Assembly (NCBI GenBank): GCA_910584545.1
Contig: CAJUBC010000020.1
Span: 1-36,243 of the forward strand
Reading direction: 5' to 3'
Length of the DNA: 36,243 bases
DNA from: an uncultured Muribaculaceae bacterium
GTDB lineage: Bacteria > Bacteroidota > Bacteroidia > Bacteroidales > Muribaculaceae
In this document: positions 23,718 through 32,551 of the stretch, in pieces
How positions within the stretch are numbered: the first letter of the stretch is position 1
Layout: the number at the start of each line of letters is the position of its first letter
Notes under the pieces: model-generated
What the model saw: the letters and a program-made list of their open reading frames with translations, nothing else
Database searches by the model: none
Told to the model about the DNA's origin: nothing
Program-made: the position numbers and the translations under genes

Positions 23718-24800
23718 TCAAAATTTATAATCTATAAGTTCTTTGCCCCCTACCTCAGCGGCGAAACGCGGGAATCCAGATCTAAACATCCTGCCGGTAC
23801 GCATCAACACGACCTTTTCAGCATTCATAAGCAAGTGCTGGTCGACAAATGTCTTTAACCAGATATCCTCATTTTCCGACTTCGTTATGTCAAGATGCTT
23901 GATGTCTCCGTCGACCACATAAATTCGTGGATCAATAGAAGGAGCAAGCTTTAAAAATCCCGGGCTGTCTGTAGCCACAAGGACTTTATAGCTATGCGGG
24001 ACCTGTTTCAATAATTTCTTGAATTCGGTTACAACCCTAAACAAAAATCTATCCTTCTCATCATTCGACAACCTATTATCAGATAAATCCTTGAAATCGC
24101 CCAAAAGACCTATAAATCTGAACGAAAAAGCCCAATAATTTTCGCCTAATTTATCCAGATGGTATTTTATAGCCCTATCAAGCCTTTCAGTTGGCCGGAA
24201 CAGTTCTTTGTAGAGTTCCGCATAGTTCCCCCTGCCATTGTCTGAATTCGAATATACAAGCGTCTGTTTGCGGCGATTGCGCAATGCTCCAGTCAGCCGC
24301 AATCTGCTGCTTACCCTCCAATGGTCCTGAATAAGCACAGGAAATGAATCTGCGGCGGAGTAAGATATTTCCTCCGGCTTTATTCTCCAGTCGAATGTAG
24401 CGGGTTGCAGATAGTCCGTGAGCTCGAATGGATGATTCCAATGGATATAGAAAGGAATGCCTCTTCGCTTCGCTTCTTTATACGTTGTCAGCAGACCCCG
24501 CTCGCGATCTGTCAGACCTCCATGAAGAATCAACCCATCGTACATGCATATTATCCCGGTCTTGGTCAAACCAGCTTTTGCCGACACTCCGATATACGGT
24601 TCATAAAACCTCGCATCCTCACTTTCCTTATCCCGAAAATTCTTCTTGTAAATGCCGATTATCGCCCGTGTCTCAGGAATGAACTTCGACAAATTCCTGT
24701 GCGAATCATATATGAACTTCCTGATTATCTGAAACGGTCGGCCACCATATTTACGGCCCAGCCGTCCACACGTCTTCTTGATTCTGATCAATATATTCAT
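23718..24800 (-). CDS. Fucosyltransferase-like glycosyltransferase
   Basis: 360 residues without membrane segments. Features: an early glycine-rich GLILHGGLTDRERGLLTTYK (GLTDR-type donor or acceptor loop), GIPFYIHWNHPFELTDYLQP, the central YWAFSFRFIGLLGDF where related enzymes carry a [H/S]FR motif, VLVATDSPGFLKLAP, and the C-terminal RTGRMFRSGFPRFAAEVGGKE. This layout resembles the GT-B fucosyltransferase / protein O-fucosyltransferase-like superfamily often found in Bacteroides capsule clusters. Assignment at superfamily level is reasonable; donor specificity is not established. It lies 1 bp after the flippase gene, and its stop codon overlaps the alternative TTG start of the ATP-grasp gene. 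Confidence 0.65.
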   Translation of the reverse strand: MNILIRIKKTCGRLGRKYGGRPFQIIRKFIYDSHRNLSKFIPETRAIIGIYKKNFRDKESEDARFYEPYIGVSAKAGLTKTGIICMYDGLILHGGLTDRERGLLTTYKEAKRRGIPFYIHWNHPFELTDYLQPATFDWRIKPEEISYSAADSFPVLIQDHWRVSSRLRLTGALRNRRKQTLVYSNSDNGRGNYAELYKELFRPTERLDRAIKYHLDKLGENYWAFSFRFIGLLGDFKDLSDNRLSNDEKDRFLFRVVTEFKKLLKQVPHSYKVLVATDSPGFLKLAPSIDPRIYVVDGDIKHLDITKSENEDIWLKTFVDQHLLMNAEKVVLMRTGRMFRSGFPRFAAEVGGKELIDYKF

Positions 24801-24801
24801 A

Positions 24802-26253
24802 TTACTTGCGTATCAGGAGTTTGATACGGTTTATACCATGGAACACCGAAACCATAAAGAAGAGAGCCATGAGAACATATCCTATCCAGCTTTCGTTTGT
24901 CAGCGATACCGCAAGACAAAGAGTCGTCAACATCACGGCAAATCCATACTCGCGCTTCACCGCAGAGCTGAATGAATATCCGTATGTACAACGGTTTACA
25001 ATCTGATAAACAATCAAAGCCAGAATATTCTCAGCCACCACAGCATATCCAAGACCAACCAGCCCGAAAAAGTAAAATCCAATTATGCTGAATGTAAGAG
25101 TCACCACATTAGTCATAATCACCTCAAGTTTAACAAACAACTTCTTGTTGTTCTTGGCGAATGCAATGTACCCCATTGGAAACTGCAATCCCTTCAACAA
25201 TACCCCGAGTCCCATCCATCTCATCAACTCAAGAATCGGATAAAAGGATTCCGTAAGCAACAGTTTTATAAGAATCGGTGCAGAGAGAATCACTGCAATT
25301 GAAATAGGACCAAGCACAAGGGCCATAATCTCCGACTGCCGGTTGACGGTTTCATTCATTCTGCCGTTGTCAGCTGCTACGGCCGCCAATCTGGGGAAAT
25401 AGTCAAGCGACATCGCAGCAAACACAGCTCCTGCATATTGGTTTGTCATACTGTTTGCGGCCTGATAAAGTCCCACAGTATCCACATCTCCGTAATATCT
25501 TAAAAACACATTTATCGCGTATGTCACCGCGGTGCCGAACAAATCGCCTGCAACAAGAAGAATACCAAGTCCGATAAATTTTTTTGACACCGATTTAAAA
25601 TCCCGGTTCTTCTCACCGACTATGATGTTTTTAGTCGCCTTTCTTACATTCCATTCATAGAATATAAGGTTAACCGCTGCAAAAAGGATCATTGCAGGCA
25701 CAATTCCCTTTGTGCCGAAAAAATAATATAGAGGAACACCGGCAAACAGTCCGGTCAGTGCACCGACAATAGATGCCTTCGACAGTCTCTTGACCTCATG
25801 CAGTCCTTGAAGCACCGAAGACTTGCCATTATACACGATAGTAAGAAATACCATCATTCCCAACGCCACGAACTGCCACGCATAGTCGCCGGTTCCGAAT
25901 GTCCATTCACTAAGATATCGTGCCAGTAGCATGCATATAGCACAGCCGATGAGTGCAGTAAGGGAAACAAGCCTGCTGATTATCCTCAGCAATCCACCGA
26001 ATGCTTTGCCTGATTCGTTCTCAGCCGCCACTTCCTTGACTATGGCGAGATTCAAACCGAGAGATGAAGCCTTGACCACAGTGTTGGTGGTGGCATTGAA
26101 CAGCGACGAGATTCCCATTCCCTCCGGGCCGAGAAACATCGCCACAAATTTTCCCCTTACCAAATTAATCAGTATCAGGAAAACCTGCATTCCTCCGAAA
26201 ATCGAAGTGCCTTTAAGAATGCTCCTATAGCTGTTTCTGGAAGATTCTTCCAT
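24802..26253 (-). CDS. Wzx-type oligosaccharide flippase
   Basis: 483 residues, almost wholly hydrophobic, with about twelve to fourteen membrane segments. The start RSILKGTSIFGGMQVFLILI followed by VRGKFVAMFLGPEGMGISSL and SLGLNLAIVKEVA is the pattern of the polysaccharide transport family (MOP superfamily), which moves undecaprenyl-diphosphate-linked repeat units across the inner membrane. The presence of a flippase suggests a Wzx-dependent pathway, yet no Wzy polymerase is visible nearby. Its start overlaps the upstream GT2 by 29 bp. Confidence 0.9.
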   Translation of the reverse strand: MEESSRNSYRSILKGTSIFGGMQVFLILINLVRGKFVAMFLGPEGMGISSLFNATTNTVVKASSLGLNLAIVKEVAAENESGKAFGGLLRIISRLVSLTALIGCAICMLLARYLSEWTFGTGDYAWQFVALGMMVFLTIVYNGKSSVLQGLHEVKRLSKASIVGALTGLFAGVPLYYFFGTKGIVPAMILFAAVNLIFYEWNVRKATKNIIVGEKNRDFKSVSKKFIGLGILLVAGDLFGTAVTYAINVFLRYYGDVDTVGLYQAANSMTNQYAGAVFAAMSLDYFPRLAAVAADNGRMNETVNRQSEIMALVLGPISIAVILSAPILIKLLLTESFYPILELMRWMGLGVLLKGLQFPMGYIAFAKNNKKLFVKLEVIMTNVVTLTFSIIGFYFFGLVGLGYAVVAENILALIVYQIVNRCTYGYSFSSAVKREYGFAVMLTTLCLAVSLTNESWIGYVLMALFFMVSVFHGINRIKLLIRK

Positions 26254-27235
26254 ACATCTTCAAGAACAGATAAGCCGGCTTGAGGCCCGTTCTCATCAGT
26301 TTATAATATTTCTGTCCCACTCTCGGTTTCACCACATCCCACTTGATAAGCCTATATGACTCTCTAAGCTTACTCCATATCACTCGCTTCTGTTCGGAAT
26401 TATATGCCGATGAATTCCATGCAAGGAAACGGACACATTCTATTACCGTCTTGTATATCTGAGTTTCTATCAGCGCCCGTTCCTCCACCCCATCCGGATA
26501 GTTAGCATATATAAATTCTTTAAGATTGAGATTGGCCCTCAATCCATCAAATTTATTCATATTGACCAAATGGGTAACCGACGTGGTGTTTACAAAATAA
26601 TTATAACCGGCGGTAGAAAGGACTACCTTATTTGCATTAAACAGCAACACCCTTGTTAAGTATTCGTCTGCAAATATATACCGATAATCGCACACTGAAT
26701 TTATGCATCTCAGGTACAAGTCCTTATCAATCAAGCCCCCATTTGCTCCCAACTTCCATCCGTCGAGTGTTTGTTTCACGAGATCGGCACCTCTGCAAGG
26801 CTTGTTGAATTCCAACCCTTCAATCGGGACTAACCGCTTCCTGCCGCCATCCTTGATTTCCCCATACATAGAGGGATACACGATATTAACCCCTAATGAC
26901 TCTTTTAATTCAAGCAATAGTCCCAAATAATCAGAATCGAACCAGTCATCAGCATCAAGTGGAGCGATAATATAGGCCTTGGCTGATTCTATCGCATCTT
27001 TTCTCGGAACGAATGCTCCACCTGAATTCTCTGGCCTGCGAATCAAACGAATTCTATTATCCTTTGCCATGTATCGCTCCACGACTTCTACCGTGTTATC
27101 TGCCGAGCAATCATCCACCACGACAAGCTCCCAATCAGTAAAATCTTGGTTTATTATGCTATCTATTGCACGGCCAATATACGTCTCCACATTATATGCG
27201 GGCATTATACATGAAATCTTAGGAGTTTGAATCAT
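26225..27235 (-). CDS. Glycosyltransferase family 2
   Basis: 336 residues. GT-A domain: ISCIMPAYNVETYIGRAIDS, VDDCSADNTVEVVERY, RRPENSGGAFVPRKDAIESA, and IAPLDADDWFDSDYLG with the DxDD metal site (about 93-97). The aromatic, basic C-terminal region (about 220-336) ends in a short amphipathic stretch. The donor is unknown. It lies between the phosphotransferase (55-bp gap) and the flippase (29-bp overlap). Confidence 0.87.
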   Translation of the reverse strand: MIQTPKISCIMPAYNVETYIGRAIDSIINQDFTDWELVVVDDCSADNTVEVVERYMAKDNRIRLIRRPENSGGAFVPRKDAIESAKAYIIAPLDADDWFDSDYLGLLLELKESLGVNIVYPSMYGEIKDGGRKRLVPIEGLEFNKPCRGADLVKQTLDGWKLGANGGLIDKDLYLRCINSVCDYRYIFADEYLTRVLLFNANKVVLSTAGYNYFVNTTSVTHLVNMNKFDGLRANLNLKEFIYANYPDGVEERALIETQIYKTVIECVRFLAWNSSAYNSEQKRVIWSKLRESYRLIKWDVVKPRVGQKYYKLMRTGLKPAYLFLKMYGRIFQKQL

Positions 27236-27290
27236 GAACCGTTTTCTTTAAAGAACTGACATATATTCCCGGTTATTGCGCGTTTTACGA

Positions 27291-29030
27291 TTACTTGTTG
27301 CGAAAATATTCTGGGGAATATTTCCTTGTTATAAGCAGTCGCGATATCTCCTTCTCTTCTTCCATTATCGTATCCCGGGCAGAGGATTCCTCATCGGCAT
27401 GCAGTATACTCCGACCTACACCACTGTATGGCATTCCCATAAACCGGTAATCCTTGCCGAGTATCTCAAGTATTGTCGGGAACAGATCCACCTGACGAAC
27501 AACACTGCGTACATTCCCCGTAACCGGGCTATTAAGTATTATCCAAGGGATGTAAGGACCGACTATAGCCTTAGATGCAGCCCCCCGCCTTACCTGATGG
27601 TCACTGGCTATGACTATAAGACTCTTATCGTACAGCCCACATGCCTTCAGCTCGGCTATGAATTTGCTAAGTTCATTATCGAAATAATTCAATCTTTTTA
27701 TATAATTGAAATCCTCATCCGTGAAACCGGATATGGGGCTAATTTCACCTTTATTTTCAACAACCGCCTCCGTATAGGGATCATGCATCGTCAGCGTTGT
27801 GATGAACAGAAAGAACTTTCCTTTAAATCCATTACTGACAGTAAGAGCTTTCTCAAAGATTTCCCTATCTTTGTCATTCATAGATCGCACCGAATTATAA
27901 TGAAGAGATCCAAAACCATAGCTACGCGTGGTGACACTGTGTCTCCAAGAACTTTTATCTTCACCTATCACTTCTGCCGATTCTATTGCAAGGGCTTTAG
28001 CCAATGATGGATAATCCTTTTCTCCATAATTCATCACCAATGCTTCTTCCTGCAATGGAAGTAATCCTGTATTGTACATAAACTGACCGTCGGAGGATTG
28101 TCCAAAGGTTACCTGAGGAATAACATTTTTCACGACAAGTGCTGTTGAATCCTTCTCAAGACTTGCCAGATATGGCATGTATTCCTCCTTTTCAGGATAA
28201 TCGAATGCCTTGCTTGTGAGCGATTCCACCACTATCAATATCAGATTATCCAACTTATTGTCTTTGCTGCTTGACATGACCTGCTTGTAATCTTGATTCC
28301 GCTTATTCAGAAAACCTTTAATCCGATTTGCCTCATCAATACTCATGGACTTCGACTCTTTAAAAATATCAAATGAGCAGCGAGCCATGTAGCCCCAAAA
28401 ACCTCCTAATTCCATATATGATTGCCAATTAAGCTTATCGAACATCATAGTTACTATTATGATATCCGACATTTTCTCTCCTGGATTCCATTTGTATACC
28501 CTACGAACTGAGCCGACACACACCACCAGCATAAGCAACGCAACCGTCGCCAATGAACCGGCTAAAGCCTTGCGCTTAATCTTAAATCCGATAACGGCTT
28601 TTCTGAATATCACAAACAGACAAACCGTGACAATCTGCAATATGAGAAGCGATACGTCTCCGGCTCGGAACGATGCGGCGGCCGCCTCGGTGACCATCGG
28701 ATCCGTAACCTGGCTCATGAAATACATCCTCCCGGGAATCAGGTCTCCGTAATTTCTGAAAAAGAGGACATTCGCCAACGCCACCAGTGGAACCACCACA
28801 ACCGGCAGAAGCTCCAGAAACCGCCATTTTCCTCTCAGCAGCAAAAACGGCAACAACCCGATCGCGCCATCCATTATGGCTACCAAAACCTTGAAGGATA
28901 CCGAAACTCCGTTGTCCCCCAGCGGAAACAGAGAGATATAGAGTGAACTCCATCCTATGCTCAGGAATACGAGCAGACAGATCAGATAGAACTGCCAATC
29001 CGTCTTTTTGATATTCTTAAAAATCGTCAT
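27291..29030 (-). CDS. LTA synthase/sulfatase-like membrane phosphotransferase
   Basis: 579 residues. Five N-terminal membrane helices (about 15-35, 45-65, 70-91, 125-143 and 155-175) precede an extracytoplasmic alkaline-phosphatase-fold domain (about 260-540). Active-site candidates: E269 in LILIVVESLTSK, the nucleophile region VTFGQSSDGQF (S312 where most family members have Thr), H416 in TLTMHDPY, and D477-H478 in VIASDHQ. The layout matches LtaS, OpgB and EptA-like enzymes that transfer phosphoglycerol or phosphoethanolamine to glycans outside the membrane. The likely role is decorating the surface glycan made by the following genes. A sulfatase role is less likely, as the sulfatase C/S-x-P-x-R motif is absent. 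Confidence 0.8.
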   Translation of the reverse strand: MTIFKNIKKTDWQFYLICLLVFLSIGWSSLYISLFPLGDNGVSVSFKVLVAIMDGAIGLLPFLLLRGKWRFLELLPVVVVPLVALANVLFFRNYGDLIPGRMYFMSQVTDPMVTEAAAASFRAGDVSLLILQIVTVCLFVIFRKAVIGFKIKRKALAGSLATVALLMLVVCVGSVRRVYKWNPGEKMSDIIIVTMMFDKLNWQSYMELGGFWGYMARCSFDIFKESKSMSIDEANRIKGFLNKRNQDYKQVMSSSKDNKLDNLILIVVESLTSKAFDYPEKEEYMPYLASLEKDSTALVVKNVIPQVTFGQSSDGQFMYNTGLLPLQEEALVMNYGEKDYPSLAKALAIESAEVIGEDKSSWRHSVTTRSYGFGSLHYNSVRSMNDKDREIFEKALTVSNGFKGKFFLFITTLTMHDPYTEAVVENKGEISPISGFTDEDFNYIKRLNYFDNELSKFIAELKACGLYDKSLIVIASDHQVRRGAASKAIVGPYIPWIILNSPVTGNVRSVVRQVDLFPTILEILGKDYRFMGMPYSGVGRSILHADEESSARDTIMEEEKEISRLLITRKYSPEYFRNK

Positions 29031-29050
29031 GTGTTAGGTACAGATACTGC

Positions 29051-30028
29051 TTATAATTTCAACCGATAGTGGCGGTGTAGCACCGCCGTGGCTCCGTAGG
29101 AGAATTTCTGGCGCAGAAGGCCTGCGTTTAAGTAGAGGCCACCATCTTCGTTGCTTGTACCGAAATCGAAGAAAGCCCGGTCGCGAAAAGTCTCGGTTAT
29201 CAGCTTATGAAAAAGAGGTGTAAGCAGGTTCAACTCCCGTCCTTTAGAGGTTGTGGCGATGTATTGCGCATGTGCCACGCGACCGGTGTCGTAGACACAT
29301 ACCCCGGCTTCCATGCGCGGTATGTCTGTCTTAATGTCTCCTTCTTCTAAAGGCAATGCCGCGTAGAAAAAGCGAATATTGTCAGGAAAACGGAATTTCA
29401 GAAGTCGCATCTCCTCGACAATATGGACCGGGCGTGCGCCATGACGTTCCTGCAGACAGTCCGCAAGCATCGACATGAATCCCTCTATATCATCTGTCTC
29501 CGAGATTATCGGATTAAGCTTCTGGGCTTTTGCAAGATGGCGACGCATCTGCTGGTTGAGCGACTCTCCGCGGCACTGGTTGATTGATGAACTGACATCC
29601 GTCCTCACCATCGAGGCTCCGAGCCTGAACAGCGCATACTCCGCCTCCTCCGAGGGCTGAGCAGCGTAAATCCAGGGAACGGGACGATAATCCAGTTCTG
29701 TTATGCCACAATCACGCCACACTTCCACCGCCTCGCAGAAAAACTCAAGCACATCCGCGGCATCCACATGCGCCGGAGGAAGAATCCAGCCCCCGTAGGT
29801 CAATCCCTGATGCGAGTGCAGCACATTGTCCGGTGTGATATTGGCCGGAAGCATTGCCACGATTCGACCTCCCTTGCGCACCATCCAAGAGCAGTCCTTG
29901 AAACGGTCCGCATGATAGTCCATGTAGCCACGCATGAAAAGGAAGGTCCCGTTGCGCGATTCCGACACGAACCGGTCCCATTCAGCGCGATATTCCGGCC
30001 TATATCTTTCTATAATCCAGTTCCCCAT
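29051..30028 (-). CDS. FemAB/GNAT-like acyltransferase
   Basis: 325 residues. The two-halved arrangement and the segments NGTFLFMRGYMDYHADRF, GLTYGGWILPP, LNQQMRRHLAKAQKLNP and AHAQYIATTSKGRELNLLTP resemble the GNAT-superfamily Acetyltransf_6 / FemAB group, which transfers acyl or aminoacyl groups to envelope or polysaccharide substrates. The start is the ATG at 30028, 2 bp after the EnvC-like stop; the TTG at 30034 is an alternative. It bridges the envelope module and the glycan cluster, so it may modify either; the substrate is unknown. Confidence 0.7.
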   Translation of the reverse strand: MGNWIIERYRPEYRAEWDRFVSESRNGTFLFMRGYMDYHADRFKDCSWMVRKGGRIVAMLPANITPDNVLHSHQGLTYGGWILPPAHVDAADVLEFFCEAVEVWRDCGITELDYRPVPWIYAAQPSEEAEYALFRLGASMVRTDVSSSINQCRGESLNQQMRRHLAKAQKLNPIISETDDIEGFMSMLADCLQERHGARPVHIVEEMRLLKFRFPDNIRFFYAALPLEEGDIKTDIPRMEAGVCVYDTGRVAHAQYIATTSKGRELNLLTPLFHKLITETFRDRAFFDFGTSNEDGGLYLNAGLLRQKFSYGATAVLHRHYRLKL

Positions 30029-30030
30029 AA

Positions 30031-31725
30031 TCAAGACCTAATCCAACCGAGAGGGTCGAGTTTCTCGCGATTTCGCCACACTTCAAAGTGGATCGAGCCC
30101 TTGCCCGGGTCATCCTCGCCGGCCGCTATGCGTCCGAGGCCCTGACCCTGCTTAACCACATCTCCCACTTTCACCGAGGCTCCGGAGAGATTGCCATAGA
30201 CTGTATAGTAGTTCCCGTGGCTTACGATGACCACTGTGGAGAAACCGGGAATCATATACACGCCCGAAACCTTACCTCCATAAACGGCCTGGGCAACAGA
30301 ACCTGCAGCGACCTCCGCATCAATACCCGGGTTGTCATACATCACCTCGGGCAGATCAGGCAGAGAGTGGCGTCCGAAGCGGCTTGTAACCTTGAATGAA
30401 CCTGATACAGGCCGCGGCAACGAACCCCGCATCTTCTCAAAACCGCCGGCACTCTGACTCCTGTTCTGCGAACCGGAGGGAGCCGGAGCCGCTGCAGAAC
30501 CGGAACTCGAACCCGCGCCGCGCGGACGGCGCTTCCTCGCATCGGCATAGTTCTTCGACTGTTCAGTTCCTGATTTACTATCCCTCTGTTTCTCGGTTTT
30601 TTTCTGCTTCTCTACAGCCACACTTTCTTTGCGAGACTTTTCTTTCCGCTTGCGCGCAGGCTCCGCCGCTTTCTTTTTGGAGGAATTGTCGGCGATAACG
30701 GTTTCCTTCTCCGATGATTTTTCCTCCTTCACTGCCTTCTCCCGAGCTGCTTCCTCACGCGCGAGTTGTTCCTGCCGCTGTTCCTCACGCCTGCGTTCCG
30801 CATCCTCGCGTGCCTGGCGTTCGATCTCGGCCTTACGCTGCTCCTCTGCGATGAGGGCAGAGATACGGCTGTTAAGCGCATTGGCCTCTTTCTGCTTGGC
30901 GGCAAGATGCGACTTAAGCGCCGACCCGTTCTTCTTCAGGTCGGTGACTATCATATCCTGTTTGGAATACTGTGTTTCAAGCTGTCGCTGAGCGGCAAGA
31001 CGGGTTCCGAGCGCACGGTCATGCATCTCCTTGCTTTGAGCAAGCTGTTGCGTCTCCTTTTTCAAGGCGTCGACATGCTTACCGATTTCGCCAGTCTGCC
31101 TGTCGCGCCATTCGGCAAACTGTCTGAGATAGCGCATGCGCCTCATGGCCTGGCTGAAACTGCCTGACGAAAAGATGAAGGCAAGATTGGAATTGCTCTT
31201 TTTCTTGGACCTTATATTTTTCACGGCCTTGAGATATTCCTTGCGGAGTTTCTCCAGTTTCGCCTCGTTGTCGGCAATATTTTTCTGCAAGCCTCCGATC
31301 TGCTTTTCAAGAGCATTGACCTGCGCCGCAGCCGTTGCCACTTTCTTCTTGCTGTCGCCTATTTCTGTCTCGAGTTTACCGAGCTCGTTGAGTCCTTTCC
31401 TTACGGCCGCGTCATTGGCTTTGATCTGCTCCTGCGTAAGCTTAATATCCCGCATAGCCGCCTCATGACGCTTGCGGACATCTGAGGAAGTCTCCTTACT
31501 GTTCTTCGACTTGCCGGTATTTTTTTTCGAGTTCGAGGCAGTCTTTCCGGAAGATTTCTTCCGCGCGGTTTTCTTATTTTTCTGCGTCTTGCTTCCTCTT
31601 CTGCTGCCCTGCTTTTGCTCAATCGACATCTCGGTGCGGGAGGTGGCGGCAGATATGATTTCCGCACCCGGCATGACCGTGAGAAGGAGTGTCAAGGCGA
31701 GACATCTTTTTATCAAGAATCCCAT
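30031..31725 (-). CDS. EnvC-like protein with degenerate LytM domain
   Basis: 564 residues. A signal peptide (about 1-27) is followed by a Lys/Ser-rich low-complexity stretch (about 38-80), a long coiled coil (about 85-310), a charged Glu/Lys/Arg linker (to about 430) and a C-terminal LytM/M23 domain (about 436-564). Of the zinc and catalytic positions, only D469 (PGIDAEV) and H546 (SIHFEV) remain. N465 replaces the first His, N512 (YGNLS) a catalytic His, and S544 the first His of HxH. It is therefore probably not a peptidase but an activator of N-acetylmuramoyl-L-alanine amidases, as EnvC is in proteobacteria under FtsEX control. ftsX is at 5495-6373. Confidence 0.88.
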   Translation of the reverse strand: MGFLIKRCLALTLLLTVMPGAEIISAATSRTEMSIEQKQGSRRGSKTQKNKKTARKKSSGKTASNSKKNTGKSKNSKETSSDVRKRHEAAMRDIKLTQEQIKANDAAVRKGLNELGKLETEIGDSKKKVATAAAQVNALEKQIGGLQKNIADNEAKLEKLRKEYLKAVKNIRSKKKSNSNLAFIFSSGSFSQAMRRMRYLRQFAEWRDRQTGEIGKHVDALKKETQQLAQSKEMHDRALGTRLAAQRQLETQYSKQDMIVTDLKKNGSALKSHLAAKQKEANALNSRISALIAEEQRKAEIERQAREDAERRREEQRQEQLAREEAAREKAVKEEKSSEKETVIADNSSKKKAAEPARKRKEKSRKESVAVEKQKKTEKQRDSKSGTEQSKNYADARKRRPRGAGSSSGSAAAPAPSGSQNRSQSAGGFEKMRGSLPRPVSGSFKVTSRFGRHSLPDLPEVMYDNPGIDAEVAAGSVAQAVYGGKVSGVYMIPGFSTVVIVSHGNYYTVYGNLSGASVKVGDVVKQGQGLGRIAAGEDDPGKGSIHFEVWRNREKLDPLGWIRS

Positions 31726-31786
31726 CAGGCTTACTATATCGTTCGTTTTATTGTTCGTTGTTGTCTATTACTGGAGTCGATTCCCC

Positions 31787-32551
31787 TTACTTGAAAATCT
31801 TCGTTATGGGAACCCGTCTATATGCGGCACCCGGCACAAACGGAGCAAACGGCTGGCCACCCCATTTAACCGAGCTGAAATCGACGGTAGCGTTCACCGG
31901 TTTCCCTTTCCCGCTAACACGGACTCCAATGCCAAGACCGCTACCGTAGGTGTATTCGAGCGAACCTTCTATCTTCTGCGACGGAATCTGAACCGAGAGC
32001 ATCGAGGTCCTCCCTTTCGGAGTCACTGAATAGCAGTAAGAAAGCGCAGCCAGACCTTCAGATTCCGGCGGAATCACGGTCCATCCTTCACCTTCTCCTT
32101 TCGACTTGAACTTAACCATCGATGCGTTCTGCATGTCAAGCTCCCCGGCTCCGAGGATTATGATCCTTCCCAGCAACAGGCTCTGCACATCGCCAATGAA
32201 ATCAGGATAAAACTCAAGAAGCCGCTGCACCGGCTCGCAGGCGAATGTCTTCGACAATTTATTCACAATCATTACGCTGTCCTTATCCACATCCGCACGG
32301 AATACCTCGCCTACAAACGGCGCCCGCACCGAAATCTGGATAAGCTTACCGCGCTCCATGTACAACTTCACGCGAGGAGAAATCGGCGCGGAATCTATTT
32401 TTACCTTTCCGTCGAACTCAGCCGATTTCCATGCCTGGTAATTTCCCAGAATAGTCATCAGAGCCTCATTCGACGATGCGTCTCCACCGGCTGCACGCAT
32501 TGTCGTCGCAGCAGCCATTATCCCCATCAATATTATCAGAAACTGTCTCAT
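31787..32551 (-). CDS. DUF4292 family exported protein
   Basis: 254 residues with a signal peptide (about 1-20, RQFLIILMGIMAAATTMRA). The mature region includes SAEFDGKVKIDSAPISPRVKL (part), ISVRAPFVGEVFRADVDKDS, SKTFACEPVQRLLEFYPDF and QSLLLGRI. This matches DUF4292, a Bacteroidota family with a predicted LolA/LolB-like beta-sheet fold that may handle lipoproteins or lipids. No lipobox cysteine is seen at the signal end, unlike many members annotated as lipoproteins. Its ATG overlaps the TPR protein stop by 4 bp, and the EnvC-like gene follows after 61 bp. Confidence 0.83.
   Translation of the reverse strand: MRQFLIILMGIMAAATTMRAAGGDASSNEALMTILGNYQAWKSAEFDGKVKIDSAPISPRVKLYMERGKLIQISVRAPFVGEVFRADVDKDSVMIVNKLSKTFACEPVQRLLEFYPDFIGDVQSLLLGRIIILGAGELDMQNASMVKFKSKGEGEGWTVIPPESEGLAALSYCYSVTPKGRTSMLSVQIPSQKIEGSLEYTYGSGLGIGVRVSGKGKPVNATVDFSSVKWGGQPFAPFVPGAAYRRVPITKIFK

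Noticed and set aside
27276..28007. 243-residue plus-strand frame opposite the phosphotransferase gene
   Set aside because: It is antisense to the C-terminal catalytic domain, whose metal-binding motifs are intact. No domain is visible in the plus frame.
18360..29030. Prophage or integrative element as the source of the A+T-rich region
   Set aside because: No integrase, transposase, phage structural gene, tRNA or flanking direct repeat was found at either edge.
30031..31725. Active M23 peptidase annotation
   Set aside because: The HxxxD and HxH residues are largely replaced (N465, N512, S544), so an activator role fits better than an endopeptidase.
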